64,000 bases of DNA, taken from positions 124,001 through 188,000 of the forward strand of contig NZ_JADKYS010000001.1 of assembly GCF_015354345.1 (NCBI RefSeq), written 5' to 3'. The notes beneath the pieces were generated by a model that saw only the letters and a list, made by a program, of their open reading frames with translations, searched no databases and had not been told where the DNA came from. Source of the stretch: Methylophilus sp. 14 (lineage in GTDB: Bacteria; Pseudomonadota; Gammaproteobacteria; Burkholderiales; Methylophilaceae). Made by a program: the position numbers and the translations under genes. Positions within the stretch are counted from its first letter, which is position 1, and each line of letters begins with the position of its first letter. Below are positions 56,385 through 64,000 of this stretch, piece by piece.

Positions 56385-57014
56385 TTGGCTAGAAATTTAG
56401 ACCCTAAATGCCGTCAATGCCGTCGTGAAGGTGAAAAACTGTTTCTGAAAGCAGAAAAATGCTTTACAGACAAATGCGCAATTGAAAAGCGCAACTTCGC
56501 ACCAGGTCAGCATGGTCAGCGCCGCAACTCACGTCTGTCTGACTACGGCGTGCAATTGCGCGAGAAGCAAAAAGTACGTCGTATTTACGGCGTTCTGGAA
56601 GGTCAATTCCGTACTTACTACGCTGAAGCTGATCGTCAAAAAGGCATTACTGGTGAGAACCTGTTGCAATTGCTGGAGTCCCGTCTGGACAACGTAGCAT
56701 ATCGCATGGGTCTGGCTGGTTCACGTTCTGAAGCACGTCAAGTAGTGCGTCATAACAGCATTTTGGTTAACGGCAAGCGCGTAAACATCCCTTCATATCA
56801 AGTGAAGGCAGGTGACGTGATTACTGTGGCTGATAAATCAAAAACACAATTGCGTATTAAAGCTGCGGTTGAAGCGGCTGAACAACGTGGTTTCCCTGAG
56901 TGGTTGGAAGTCGACGTCAAAGCATTGTCTGGTAAGTTCAAGGCTAAACCTCAGCGTGATGAGCTGCCTGCTACCATCAATGAATCATTGATCGTTGAAT
57001 TGTATTCCAAGTAA
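56385..57014 (+). CDS. rpsD: 30S ribosomal protein S4 (cysteine-containing form)
   Basis: S4 is a primary 16S binder at the mRNA entry and the alpha-operon repressor in E. coli. It has 209 residues, start TTG 56385 ([20 protein letters not shown]) with CTGGAGAA upstream. Four Cys in the first 35 residues (CRQC and CFTDKC) could bind zinc, which the E. coli protein lacks. The S4 domain is around [20 protein letters not shown]. Confidence 0.96.
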   Translation: MARNLDPKCRQCRREGEKLFLKAEKCFTDKCAIEKRNFAPGQHGQRRNSRLSDYGVQLREKQKVRRIYGVLEGQFRTYYAEADRQKGITGENLLQLLESRLDNVAYRMGLAGSRSEARQVVRHNSILVNGKRVNIPSYQVKAGDVITVADKSKTQLRIKAAVEAAEQRGFPEWLEVDVKALSGKFKAKPQRDELPATINESLIVELYSK

Positions 57015-57070
57015 TCGCTTAGCTTAGGCTAAGGATTACTTGTTACTACCCAATTACTTCAAGGAGTTGT

Positions 57071-58057
57071 ATGCAAAATAACCCTACAGATTATTTGAAG
57101 CCACGTGTTGTGGACGTTGAAGTGATTACTCCACTGCGTGCACGTGTGACTTTAGAGCCAATGGAACGTGGCTTTGGCTATACCTTGGGTAATGCGTTGA
57201 GAAGAGTGTTGCTTTCTTCCATCCCGGGTTTTGCCATTACTGAAGTAAAAATTGATGGTGTTGTACATGAGTACTCCACCATTGAAGGCGTACAGGAAGA
57301 CGTTGTTGACATCTTGCTGAACCTGAAAGGTGTTGCCTTAAAGCTGCACAACAAAACCGAAACCATTTTGGTATTGAACAAATCTGGTGAAGGCATTGTA
57401 ACTGCAGGTGACTTTGAAGTTGGTCATGATGCTGAGATCGTTAACCCGAACCACATTATTGCTAACATCACCAAAGGTGGCAAGTTGAACCTGGAAGTGA
57501 AAGTTGAAATGGGTCGTGGCTACCAGCCAGTGCCAGCCCGTCAAAAAGCCAACGATGAAGATCGTGTATTGGGCTTTATGATGGTGGATGCTTCTTTCAG
57601 CCCGATCAACAAAGTGAGCTACCATGTTGAGAGCGCACGCGTTGAGCAACGTACTGACCTCGACAAACTGATTATGGATGTTGAGACTAACGGCATTATT
57701 GAGCCTGAGCAGGCGATTCGTGATGCTGCACGTATCCTGATTGGTCAGTTGTCCGTGTTTGCAAATCTGGAAGGTGCTTCTGCTGATGTTGAAGTGAAAG
57801 CGGCTCCACAGGTAGATCCTATCCTGTTGCGTCCGGTTGATGACCTGGAATTGACAGTACGTTCTGCCAACTGCCTCAAAGCAGAAAACATTTTCTACAT
57901 TGGTGATCTGATTCAGCGTACAGAAAACGAATTGCTGAAAGCGCCTAACCTGGGTAGAAAATCATTGAATGAAATTAAAGACGTGTTGGCCTCTAAAGGC
58001 CTGACACTGGGAATGAAGCTGGAAAACTGGCCACCTGTTGGTCTGGAAAAAGCTTAA
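57071..58057 (+). CDS. rpoA: RNA polymerase subunit alpha
   Basis: The alpha dimer scaffolds RNA polymerase; the C-terminal domain binds UP elements and activators such as FNR. It has 328 residues: an N-terminal domain with [20 protein letters not shown], a linker, and a CTD with [24 protein letters not shown] precedes the ATG. Confidence 0.97.
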   Translation: MQNNPTDYLKPRVVDVEVITPLRARVTLEPMERGFGYTLGNALRRVLLSSIPGFAITEVKIDGVVHEYSTIEGVQEDVVDILLNLKGVALKLHNKTETILVLNKSGEGIVTAGDFEVGHDAEIVNPNHIIANITKGGKLNLEVKVEMGRGYQPVPARQKANDEDRVLGFMMVDASFSPINKVSYHVESARVEQRTDLDKLIMDVETNGIIEPEQAIRDAARILIGQLSVFANLEGASADVEVKAAPQVDPILLRPVDDLELTVRSANCLKAENIFYIGDLIQRTENELLKAPNLGRKSLNEIKDVLASKGLTLGMKLENWPPVGLEKA

Positions 58058-58090
58058 TTCCTGATCAGATAAATACTTAAGGAAATTACT

Positions 58091-58477
58091 ATGCGTCACG
58101 GTAATAGCAATCGTAAATTGAACAGAACCAGCAGCCACCGCGCAGCCATGTTCCGCAACATGGTGACCTCTTTGCTGCGTCACGAAGTGATCAAAACAAC
58201 TTTGCCTAAAGCAAAGGAACTGCGTAAATATGCAGAGCCATTGATCACGCTGGGTAAAACACCTACCTTGGCAAACCGTCGTCTGGCTTTCAGCCGTCTG
58301 CGTGACCGTGACATCGTTGGTAAATTGTTCGGTGAACTGGGTCCACGTTACAATGCACGTAATGGCGGTTACCTGCGCATTTTGAAGTGTGGTTTCCGTC
58401 AAGGTGACAATGCTCCAATGGCGTTCGTAGAGTTGGTTGATCGCCCAGAAGTGGCAGAAGCACCAGCAGCAGAATAA
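58091..58477 (+). CDS. rplQ: 50S ribosomal protein L17
   Basis: L17 is at the tunnel exit. It has 128 residues with [20 protein letters not shown] and an Ala/Glu-rich C-terminal tail after LVDRPEVAE. Last gene of the alpha operon. Confidence 0.97.
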   Translation: MRHGNSNRKLNRTSSHRAAMFRNMVTSLLRHEVIKTTLPKAKELRKYAEPLITLGKTPTLANRRLAFSRLRDRDIVGKLFGELGPRYNARNGGYLRILKCGFRQGDNAPMAFVELVDRPEVAEAPAAE

Positions 58478-58493
58478 GGCATGACGCATGTAT

Positions 58494-58521
58494 AAAAAAG
58501 CCAGCGAAAGCTGGCTTTTTT
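58494..58521 (+). terminator. Bidirectional terminator after rplQ
   Basis: The stem AAAAAGCCAGC/GCTGGCTTTTT with a GAAA loop carries A and T runs on both sides, so it can serve rplQ and the convergent glutaredoxin-like gene. Confidence 0.88.
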
Positions 58522-58539
58522 ATTTTCTAAAGTAGCTAT

Positions 58540-58779
58540 TTAGTTGCTCTCAAGCCAATGGCTAATCGTATCCGCGGTGAATGGCCAATACAGCTCTTTT
58601 GCGTTGCTGGGTGACTTCTGCATGAGCACGGGAATGCTGATTTCATAGCGCTGTAGCAATTTTTCGTCATCAATGATGTCTAGGTATTCATAAGGCAGGT
58701 TCAGTGCCTGTAACAGTTGCTCAGCATCCTCACAGAGATGGCAACCTTGGGTGCCGAATAATATCAATTGGTTTTGCAT
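58540..58779 (-). CDS. Thioredoxin-fold protein, DUF836/glutaredoxin-like
   Basis: A 79-residue protein with an N-terminal strand then TQGCHLCEDAEQLL (CXXC at Cys13-Cys16) and the cis-Pro segment ISIPVLM, as in the glutaredoxin-like DUF836 family. Probably a small thiol-disulfide protein; the substrate is unknown. It is convergent with rplQ and divergent from mgtE, sharing a 77-base upstream region. Confidence 0.83.
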   Translation of the reverse strand: MQNQLILFGTQGCHLCEDAEQLLQALNLPYEYLDIIDDEKLLQRYEISIPVLMQKSPSNAKELYWPFTADTISHWLESN

Positions 58780-58856
58780 AAAACTCTAGGTAGTGTCATC
58801 AACGCTTTGTACAATGATACCTGCAAAAATAACGCCTGCTCAACATTGGATAATGC

Positions 58857-60314
58857 ATGACAGAAATTCACGAACAAGATGAGAAAGTGACCGAAGGCAA
58901 GGAAAGCCTGAGCGAGACTTTGCAACAGGTGATCCACTTGCTGGATAAGCACAAGCTGGTTGAGCATGTCGTGCATAGGCAGGATATGCCTAAGCATGAT
59001 CTGGTCGAGAGCCTGGTTCACAAGCAAAACCTGAGTATTCTGCAGCACAAGCTGGATCAGTTGCATCCGGCTGACGTGGCCTACATCCTGGAATCCTTGC
59101 CATTAGATGATCGTTTAATGGTGTGGGATCTGGTGAAAGCTGATCGTGATGGCGAGATCCTGCTGGAAGCTTCCGACGCAGTTCGCCAAACCCTGATCGC
59201 GGACATGGATAGTGACGAGTTGCTGGCTGCTGCCGAGCAATTGGACACTGACGAGCTGGCGGACTTGGCGCCTGACTTGCCAAAAGACGTATTGCAGGAC
59301 TTGCTGTATAGCCTGGATACGCAACACCGCGAACGCTTGCAATCGGCACTGTCTTATCCTGACGATACGGTGGGCTCTATTATGGATTTCGATATCGTGA
59401 CCATCCGTGACGATATCACGCTGGAAGTTGTGTTGCGTTACCTGCGCCGGCTGCCAAAATTCCCCGACCATACCGATAAGTTATTTGTCATTAACCGCGA
59501 TGACATCCTGCAAGGCGTGTTGCCACTTAAACGCATTATTCTTAATGACCCGGAGACGCGGGTTGGCGACATTATGTCTAGCGATGCGGTGGTATTTCAT
59601 CCAGAAGACATGGCCGACCAGGCGGCGATGGCGTTTGAGCGCTATGACCTGGTGACGGCACCGGTGGTCGACAATAACCGTAAGCTGGTCGGGCGCATTA
59701 CCGTGGATACGGTCATGGATATTATCCGTGAAGAAGCTGAGGCGGACATGTTGTCCTTGGCCGGTTTGCGCGAAGAAGAGGACTTTTTTGCCTCGATCTG
59801 GAAGTCAGTGCAAAACCGTTGGGCCTGGCTGGCGATCAACCTGGTCACCGCATTGGTGGCTTCGCGTGTGATTGGTCTGTTTGAAGGCAGTATCGAGAAA
59901 ATCGTGGCGCTGGCTGCGCTGATGCCGATTGTTGCCGGCATTGGCGGAAACTCGGGTAATCAAACCACCACCATGATTGTGCGTGGTTTGGCCCTGGGGC
60001 AAATTTCCGGCTATCACATGAAGTCATTGCTGCAAAAGGAGATGGGGGTTGCCTTGCTCAATGGTCTGCTCTGGGGTGGGGTGTTGGGGCTGATTGCATA
60101 CTGGTTGTACCATAATGCGGCATTGGGCTTGGTGATGATGGCAGCGATGGCGCTCAACTTGTTGTTGGCGGCGATTATCGGCGTCATGATCCCGCTGGTC
60201 ATGAACAAATTGGGCCGTGATCCGGCAGTTGGCTCAAGTGTGTTGATTACTGCCTTGACCGACAGCGGTGGTTTCATGATCTTCCTTGGCCTGGCCACAA
60301 TCTTTTTGTTGTAA
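58857..60314 (+). CDS. mgtE: Magnesium transporter MgtE
   Basis: MgtE is a Mg2+ channel gated by cytosolic Mg2+. The 485 residues run as an N domain of helical repeats (about 30-160, with LHPADVAYILESLP), two CBS domains (about 160-290), a connecting helix, then five membrane helices with the pore-region GIGGNSGNQTTTMIVRGLA. The hydrophobic C-terminus ends FLGLATIFLL. Confidence 0.94.
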   Translation: MTEIHEQDEKVTEGKESLSETLQQVIHLLDKHKLVEHVVHRQDMPKHDLVESLVHKQNLSILQHKLDQLHPADVAYILESLPLDDRLMVWDLVKADRDGEILLEASDAVRQTLIADMDSDELLAAAEQLDTDELADLAPDLPKDVLQDLLYSLDTQHRERLQSALSYPDDTVGSIMDFDIVTIRDDITLEVVLRYLRRLPKFPDHTDKLFVINRDDILQGVLPLKRIILNDPETRVGDIMSSDAVVFHPEDMADQAAMAFERYDLVTAPVVDNNRKLVGRITVDTVMDIIREEAEADMLSLAGLREEEDFFASIWKSVQNRWAWLAINLVTALVASRVIGLFEGSIEKIVALAALMPIVAGIGGNSGNQTTTMIVRGLALGQISGYHMKSLLQKEMGVALLNGLLWGGVLGLIAYWLYHNAALGLVMMAAMALNLLLAAIIGVMIPLVMNKLGRDPAVGSSVLITALTDSGGFMIFLGLATIFLL

Positions 60315-60320
60315 AACGCT

Positions 60321-61616
60321 ATGATGGATAACGATATTAATATTCTCTGGAAAGAAATTGTTCAGGACCTGAGTACGGTGTCTGCCTTGTGGCAGTTGTT
60401 TGTATTTAGTGTGATTCTGGCTGTGAGCGGTTTGCTTAATTGGCACCTGCGCAAGCAGATTGCAGCAGGCAAAGTGAACACCGTTTATAAAATGCTGTTG
60501 GGTGGCATTGAGCGCCTGTTTTTCCCGTTTGTGGCTTTTCTGTTGTTGGTGATTGCGCGCTATTCGCTTGGAGGCTTTATGCATGTCGGCTTGTTGCGGC
60601 TAGCAGCGCGCATGCTGCTGGCGATGGTCATTATCCGCAGCCTGGTTTATGTGTTGCGTTATGTATTCTCGCCCAGCGCCTGGTTGCACTCGTTTGAGCG
60701 CGTGATTGCCTGGTGCGTATGGGTGGTGGTGGCGTTGCATATCAGCGGCTTTCTCGATCCTGCCTTGCAGATTCTGGAAGATGTGAAGTTTAGCGTTGGC
60801 AAACAGAAGTTGAATCTGTTGTTACTGATCCAGGGCGGGCTGACCATCGTCATTACCATGTTGGTCGCCTTGTGGTTAAGCCGAATGATTGAGTTGCGCT
60901 TAATGGCGTCGACCAATATCAATAGTAACTGGCGCGTGATTATGGTCAAGCTGGTGCGTATGGTGGCCATTGTCATTGCTCTGCTAATGTCTATGGCAGC
61001 AGTTGGTATCGATATAACGATGCTGTCGGTGTTTGGCGGGGCGCTTGGCGTAGGTTTGGGCTTTGGTCTGCAGAAAATTGCCAGCAATTATGTCAGTGGA
61101 TTTATTATTCTCATGGATAAGTCTCTGCATATGGGAGATATTGTCACAATCAGCAGTCATTACGGTATCGTGAAAGAGTTGCGTTCACGTTATATGATCC
61201 TGCGTAAGCTTGATGGAACTGAGGTAATTATCCCTAACGAAACCATGATTACAGACGTGGTGATAAACCATACCTCTGCTGCTCATAAAGCAAAAGTGCC
61301 TATTCCCATTCAAGTGTCCTATGAAAGTGATTTGGATGTGGCCATCAAGATTCTCAAAGAGGTTGGGCAGTCGCATCAGCGTACAATGAAAGAGGATTCT
61401 GCTGTAGATGTGATTATTAAAGCCTTTGGAGATAATGGAATCGATTTGCAACTCTCTGTTTGGGTGGCTGATCCAGAGGAAGGTTCGGCAAAACTGCAAA
61501 GTGAGATCTACTACGCTGTCTGGCAGCGCTTTAAAGCTGAAAATATTCAGATTCCATACCCACAGCGCGATGTGCGTATTATTTCCGCCCAAGGCGCATC
61601 AGTTGCTGCTGGTTAG
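60321..61616 (+). CDS. MscS-family mechanosensitive ion channel
   Basis: A 431-residue protein with about five or six membrane helices in the first 250 residues, then the MscS core: pore helix with FGGALGVGLGFGLQKIASNY, the beta domain (MGDIVTISSHYGIVKELRSR) and the C-terminal alpha/beta domain. It has more N-terminal helices than E. coli MscS. Probable role: release of solutes on hypo-osmotic shock. It starts six bases after mgtE and is probably cotranscribed. Confidence 0.9.
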   Translation: MMDNDINILWKEIVQDLSTVSALWQLFVFSVILAVSGLLNWHLRKQIAAGKVNTVYKMLLGGIERLFFPFVAFLLLVIARYSLGGFMHVGLLRLAARMLLAMVIIRSLVYVLRYVFSPSAWLHSFERVIAWCVWVVVALHISGFLDPALQILEDVKFSVGKQKLNLLLLIQGGLTIVITMLVALWLSRMIELRLMASTNINSNWRVIMVKLVRMVAIVIALLMSMAAVGIDITMLSVFGGALGVGLGFGLQKIASNYVSGFIILMDKSLHMGDIVTISSHYGIVKELRSRYMILRKLDGTEVIIPNETMITDVVINHTSAAHKAKVPIPIQVSYESDLDVAIKILKEVGQSHQRTMKEDSAVDVIIKAFGDNGIDLQLSVWVADPEEGSAKLQSEIYYAVWQRFKAENIQIPYPQRDVRIISAQGASVAAG

Positions 61617-61630
61617 TGGGAGATGACAAT

Positions 61631-61658
61631 AAAAAAGCCCGCATAGGCAGGCTTTTTT
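61631..61658 (+). terminator. Bidirectional terminator between the MscS gene and rpmG
   Basis: The perfect 9-bp stem AAAAAAGCC/GGCTTTTTT with a 10-base loop lies between two convergent genes. Confidence 0.8.
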
Positions 61659-61678
61659 ATTAATGCTTAAAACTAAAA

Positions 61679-61834
61679 TTATTTCAATTTAGTTTCTTTG
61701 TACATCACATGCTTACGAGCAACTGGGTCAAATTTCTTGATCTCCATTTTCTCAGGCATAGTACGTTTGTTTTTTGTGGTGGTATAGAAATGACCTGTAC
61801 CAGCACTGGATTCCAATTTGATTTTTTCACGCAT
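61679..61834 (-). CDS. rpmG: 50S ribosomal protein L33 (zinc-free form)
   Basis: A 51-residue protein read from ATG 61834: it begins [20 protein letters not shown], continues with the [17 protein letters not shown] region and ends MYKETKLK. It has no CXXC pairs, so it is the C- form. It follows rpmB by 32 bases, the usual rpmBG pair. Confidence 0.94.
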   Translation of the reverse strand: MREKIKLESSAGTGHFYTTTKNKRTMPEKMEIKKFDPVARKHVMYKETKLK

Positions 61835-61866
61835 GATATTGTCCTTTTATCGACTAATGTCGCGAG

Positions 61867-62103
61867 TTAGATTTTTTCGCCAGCAGCGCGCAAATCAGCC
61901 AACACAGCGTCGATACCATTTTTGTCGATCGTACGCAAAGCAGCGTTGGTAATACGCAGGCTTACCCAGCGGTTTTCGCTCTCAACCCAAAACTTACGGT
62001 TTTGCAAGTTAGGCAAGAAACGACGTCTTGTTTTGTTTTGTGCGTGAGAAACATTGTTGCCCACCATTGGTTTTTTACCGGTTACCTGACATACACGTGC
62101 CAT
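61867..62103 (-). CDS. rpmB: 50S ribosomal protein L28
   Basis: ATG 62103 ([20 protein letters not shown]) gives 78 residues, the usual length; the frame extends four codons further upstream without reason. It has [26 protein letters not shown] precedes the ATG. Confidence 0.95.
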   Translation of the reverse strand: MARVCQVTGKKPMVGNNVSHAQNKTRRRFLPNLQNRKFWVESENRWVSLRITNAALRTIDKNGIDAVLADLRAAGEKI

Positions 62104-62143
62104 GGTTGTCTCCAAATACTTTTATCTTTTCAGAAAGAGCGAG

Positions 62144-62173
62144 ATTATAGATTGAATCGTATACACAAATCAA
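62144..62173 (-). promoter_or_regulatory. Promoter of rpmBG
   Basis: Read on the minus strand: TTGATT (62173-62168), 18 bases, perfect TATAAT (62149-62144). Confidence 0.6.
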
Positions 62174-62198
62174 GCGATTATTGTCATTTTTCAAACAA

Positions 62199-62651
62199 TT
62201 AGTGCTTGCCTGTGCTGCCAAAGCCACCTTCACCACGTTCGCTGCTGGTAAATTCGTCCACAATATGAAAATCTGCCTGCACCACAGGCACAATCACCAT
62301 CTGCGCCACACGCTCCATCGGGTTCAAAATAAATGGTTCTTTGCTGCGGTTCCAGCACGAGACCAATAACTGGCCTTGATAGTCAGAGTCGATCAGCCCC
62401 ACCAGGTTGCCCAGCACAATGCCGTGCTTATGGCCCAGGCCTGAGCGCGGCAGAATCATGGCCGCATAATAAGTATTGTCGATGTGTATCGCCATGCCGG
62501 TCGGAATCATAATAGTCTCGCCCGGCTGTATGGTTTGCGTGTGCTCAATACAGGCGCGTAAGTCAAGGCCAGCAGAACCTGGCGTGGCGTAGCTAGGCAT
62601 CATGTGATGCAAACGGGGGTCAAGAATCTTGAGGTCTACGGTAATCGACAT
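62199..62651 (-). CDS. dut: Deoxyuridine triphosphatase (dUTPase)
   Basis: dUTPase hydrolyses dUTP to dUMP, supplying thymidylate synthesis and keeping uracil out of DNA. ATG 62651 ([14 protein letters not shown]) gives 150 residues. All five motifs are present: [39 protein letters not shown] and the C-terminal GEGGFGSTG. Confidence 0.95.
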   Translation of the reverse strand: MSITVDLKILDPRLHHMMPSYATPGSAGLDLRACIEHTQTIQPGETIMIPTGMAIHIDNTYYAAMILPRSGLGHKHGIVLGNLVGLIDSDYQGQLLVSCWNRSKEPFILNPMERVAQMVIVPVVQADFHIVDEFTSSERGEGGFGSTGKH

Positions 62652-62732
62652 GCTGCATGCTCCAGAAAAATATTGCGCTATTAAACACGAAATATGGCTG
62701 AAAATCACTGATTACGATAATTAGTCAGCAAC

Positions 62733-62757
62733 AAAAAAGCCAGCAGCTGCTGGCTTT
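62733..62757 (-). terminator. Terminator of the TonB-dependent receptor gene
   Basis: A 22-base perfect inverted repeat (62736-62757) without a spacer is followed, on the minus strand, by a run of T (A at 62733-62738 on the + strand). It lies 18 bases after the receptor stop. Confidence 0.75.
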
Positions 62758-62774
62758 GCAAATAAGGACAATAT

Positions 62775-64000
62775 TTAGAATTTATATTGCGCGCTTAAAC
62801 CAAGTAGGTAGTTGCGGCCGGCGGCAGGTTCGAAGAAGCGTTGGTTGCCATCATTGATGCGGACAGAGCCAATGTATTCTTTATCAGAAAGGTTTTCGAT
62901 ACGAACATATTCTTTGAAATACCAGTTTTTCAGTGTTTGCTCAAAACCAGCTCTAATATTGAATATGGTATATGACGAAGCTGCATCTGTATTTCTATCA
63001 TTGACGTAGACCTTGCTGTTGTAGCGAGTTTCAAACGCCGTATGAAATCCCAATGGCTCATATCTCCAGCGAACTTCACCGTAAGCTTGATTGCTATATG
63101 TCCCTGGAATGCGATTGCCAGATTCAATCAGGCCATTTGCACCTGTGAAGTCAGAGTCAAACTTTGCGTTTAATAATGTATACGCAAAGTAGGTGGAAAT
63201 ATTATTTTCAAAGGTTGAGTCGATAGATAGTTCTGCACCCTTTCTTACGGTTTTGTTGGCGTTACTAAAGATGCTTCTGTTGAAAGCATCTGTAAAACTT
63301 GCCACAATTTCATCATCTGTCTTGATGTAGTAAAGCGCTAAGTTTGCACGTGTGTTATCAGTGATATATGCTTTTGTGCCGATTTCAAAGTTTTCGCTAG
63401 TGCTCGGTTTTAAACTTAAATTGGGTGTTGCACCACTTGTGGTGGAATTATAAGCGGCCTCAACGAACGTTGGAGTTTCAAAACCCTTGCCGTAGTTCGC
63501 ATAAAAATTCAATTCAGGTTTGGCTTTCCAAATGATGCCAATGACCGGGTTGGTTTTGTTGTAAGACACGGAGCCGCTATTGTCACCAAACCCGCTGAAG
63601 TTATCCTTCACTTTAAGGTTAACTTTAGTTCTTCTTAAGCCGGCATGAATATCGATTGAGTCTGTCGCCGATAGGGTACCTTGCATGTAGCGGTCGTAAT
63701 TCGTTGAGATATTTTCTTCATCGCGATTCAGCGTGTTGTTGATGACGCCATTGGTTGTATTAATGTCCAATCGATCGTCACTGGACTTTCCATAGTTCGC
63801 GCCAATATGGAAGTTATATTTTTTTCCTAATATTTCACCATTGTTGTTCCAACGTAAATCAGTCCCCCAAAATTCACGTGAGATTTGACTGGCGCGACCA
63901 GCAGCAGTGGTTGCACTGGTCGATAAGTATTGCAGGTTTTCTCTTGTGCCCACGTAGTTTACAAGGTTGATAGAGTTGTTCTCGTTGAAGGCGTGCTCTA
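62775..64000 (-). CDS. TonB-dependent outer-membrane receptor, C-terminal part (partial)
   Basis: The frame is open to the right edge of the window, so the N-terminus, plug domain and substrate clues are missing. The visible 407 residues are alternating beta-strand barrel sequence with family features such as PELNFYANYGKGFETPTFVE, LKPSTSENFEIGTK, and the ending YLLGLSAQYKF with the terminal aromatic residue recognised by the BAM machinery. The substrate (siderophore, cobalamin, other metal complex) cannot be told from this half. A GTG at 63953 is internal, not the start. Confidence 0.9.
   Translation of the reverse strand, partial: EHAFNENNSINLVNYVGTRENLQYLSTSATTAAGRASQISREFWGTDLRWNNNGEILGKKYNFHIGANYGKSSDDRLDINTTNGVINNTLNRDEENISTNYDRYMQGTLSATDSIDIHAGLRRTKVNLKVKDNFSGFGDNSGSVSYNKTNPVIGIIWKAKPELNFYANYGKGFETPTFVEAAYNSTTSGATPNLSLKPSTSENFEIGTKAYITDNTRANLALYYIKTDDEIVASFTDAFNRSIFSNANKTVRKGAELSIDSTFENNISTYFAYTLLNAKFDSDFTGANGLIESGNRIPGTYSNQAYGEVRWRYEPLGFHTAFETRYNSKVYVNDRNTDAASSYTIFNIRAGFEQTLKNWYFKEYVRIENLSDKEYIGSVRINDGNQRFFEPAAGRNYLLGLSAQYKF

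Overview
The window is a 64 kb chromosomal segment of an obligate-type methylotrophic betaproteobacterium, most likely a member of the Methylophilaceae (Methylophilus-like by inference). Three things point there: a betaproteobacterial gene order running from mla through his, tat, pet, ssp, tuf, rpoBC and str to S10/spc/alpha; a 3-hexulose-6-phosphate synthase (formaldehyde fixation in the ribulose monophosphate cycle) inside the histidine cluster; and roughly 50% G+C. The DNA is almost fully coding, mostly on the + strand. No phage, integrase, transposase or CRISPR array was seen.

Layout. 1-2.5 kb: the end of resB and all of ccsB (system II cytochrome c maturation). 2.6-3.3 kb: an orphan pseudopilin-like gene behind an AT-rich palindromic stretch. 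3.4-10.3 kb: an envelope cluster with mlaFEDCB (phospholipid trafficking), a second ABC exporter, a BolA protein, a CGFS glutaredoxin and murA. 10.3-19.9 kb: hisGDC, the hps gene as a separately promoted and terminated unit, then hisBHAFIE, a HIT protein and tatABC. 19.9-25.7 kb: a convergent HtrA-type protease, a Nif3-like gene, petABC (cytochrome bc1) behind a consensus FNR-type box, and sspAB.

25.9-58.5 kb is the main gene-expression superlocus. It starts with four tRNAs in the E. coli tufB-operon order (Thr-Tyr-Gly-Thr), then tuf, tRNA-Trp, secE, nusG, rplKAJL, rpoBC, rpsLG, fusA, the second tuf, rpsJ, and the S10, spc and alpha operons ending in rplQ. The two tuf genes differ at one base. 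Three operon junctions here (rpoC/rpsL, rpsJ/rplC, rpsQ/rplN) share a compact design: an RNA hairpin ends the upstream unit while its 3' part carries the -35 hexamer of the next promoter. 58.5-64 kb: a thioredoxin-fold protein, MgtE, an MscS-type channel, rpmBG, dut and the C-terminal part of a TonB-dependent receptor that runs off the right edge.

Most genes are textbook housekeeping. The most unusual protein is the hexulose-phosphate synthase: a complete catalytic domain is followed by one predicted membrane helix and a 51-residue Ala/Pro/Glu tail, suggesting that formaldehyde fixation is tethered to the membrane. The most informative regulatory signal is the FNR-type box at about -61 of a strong petABC promoter.
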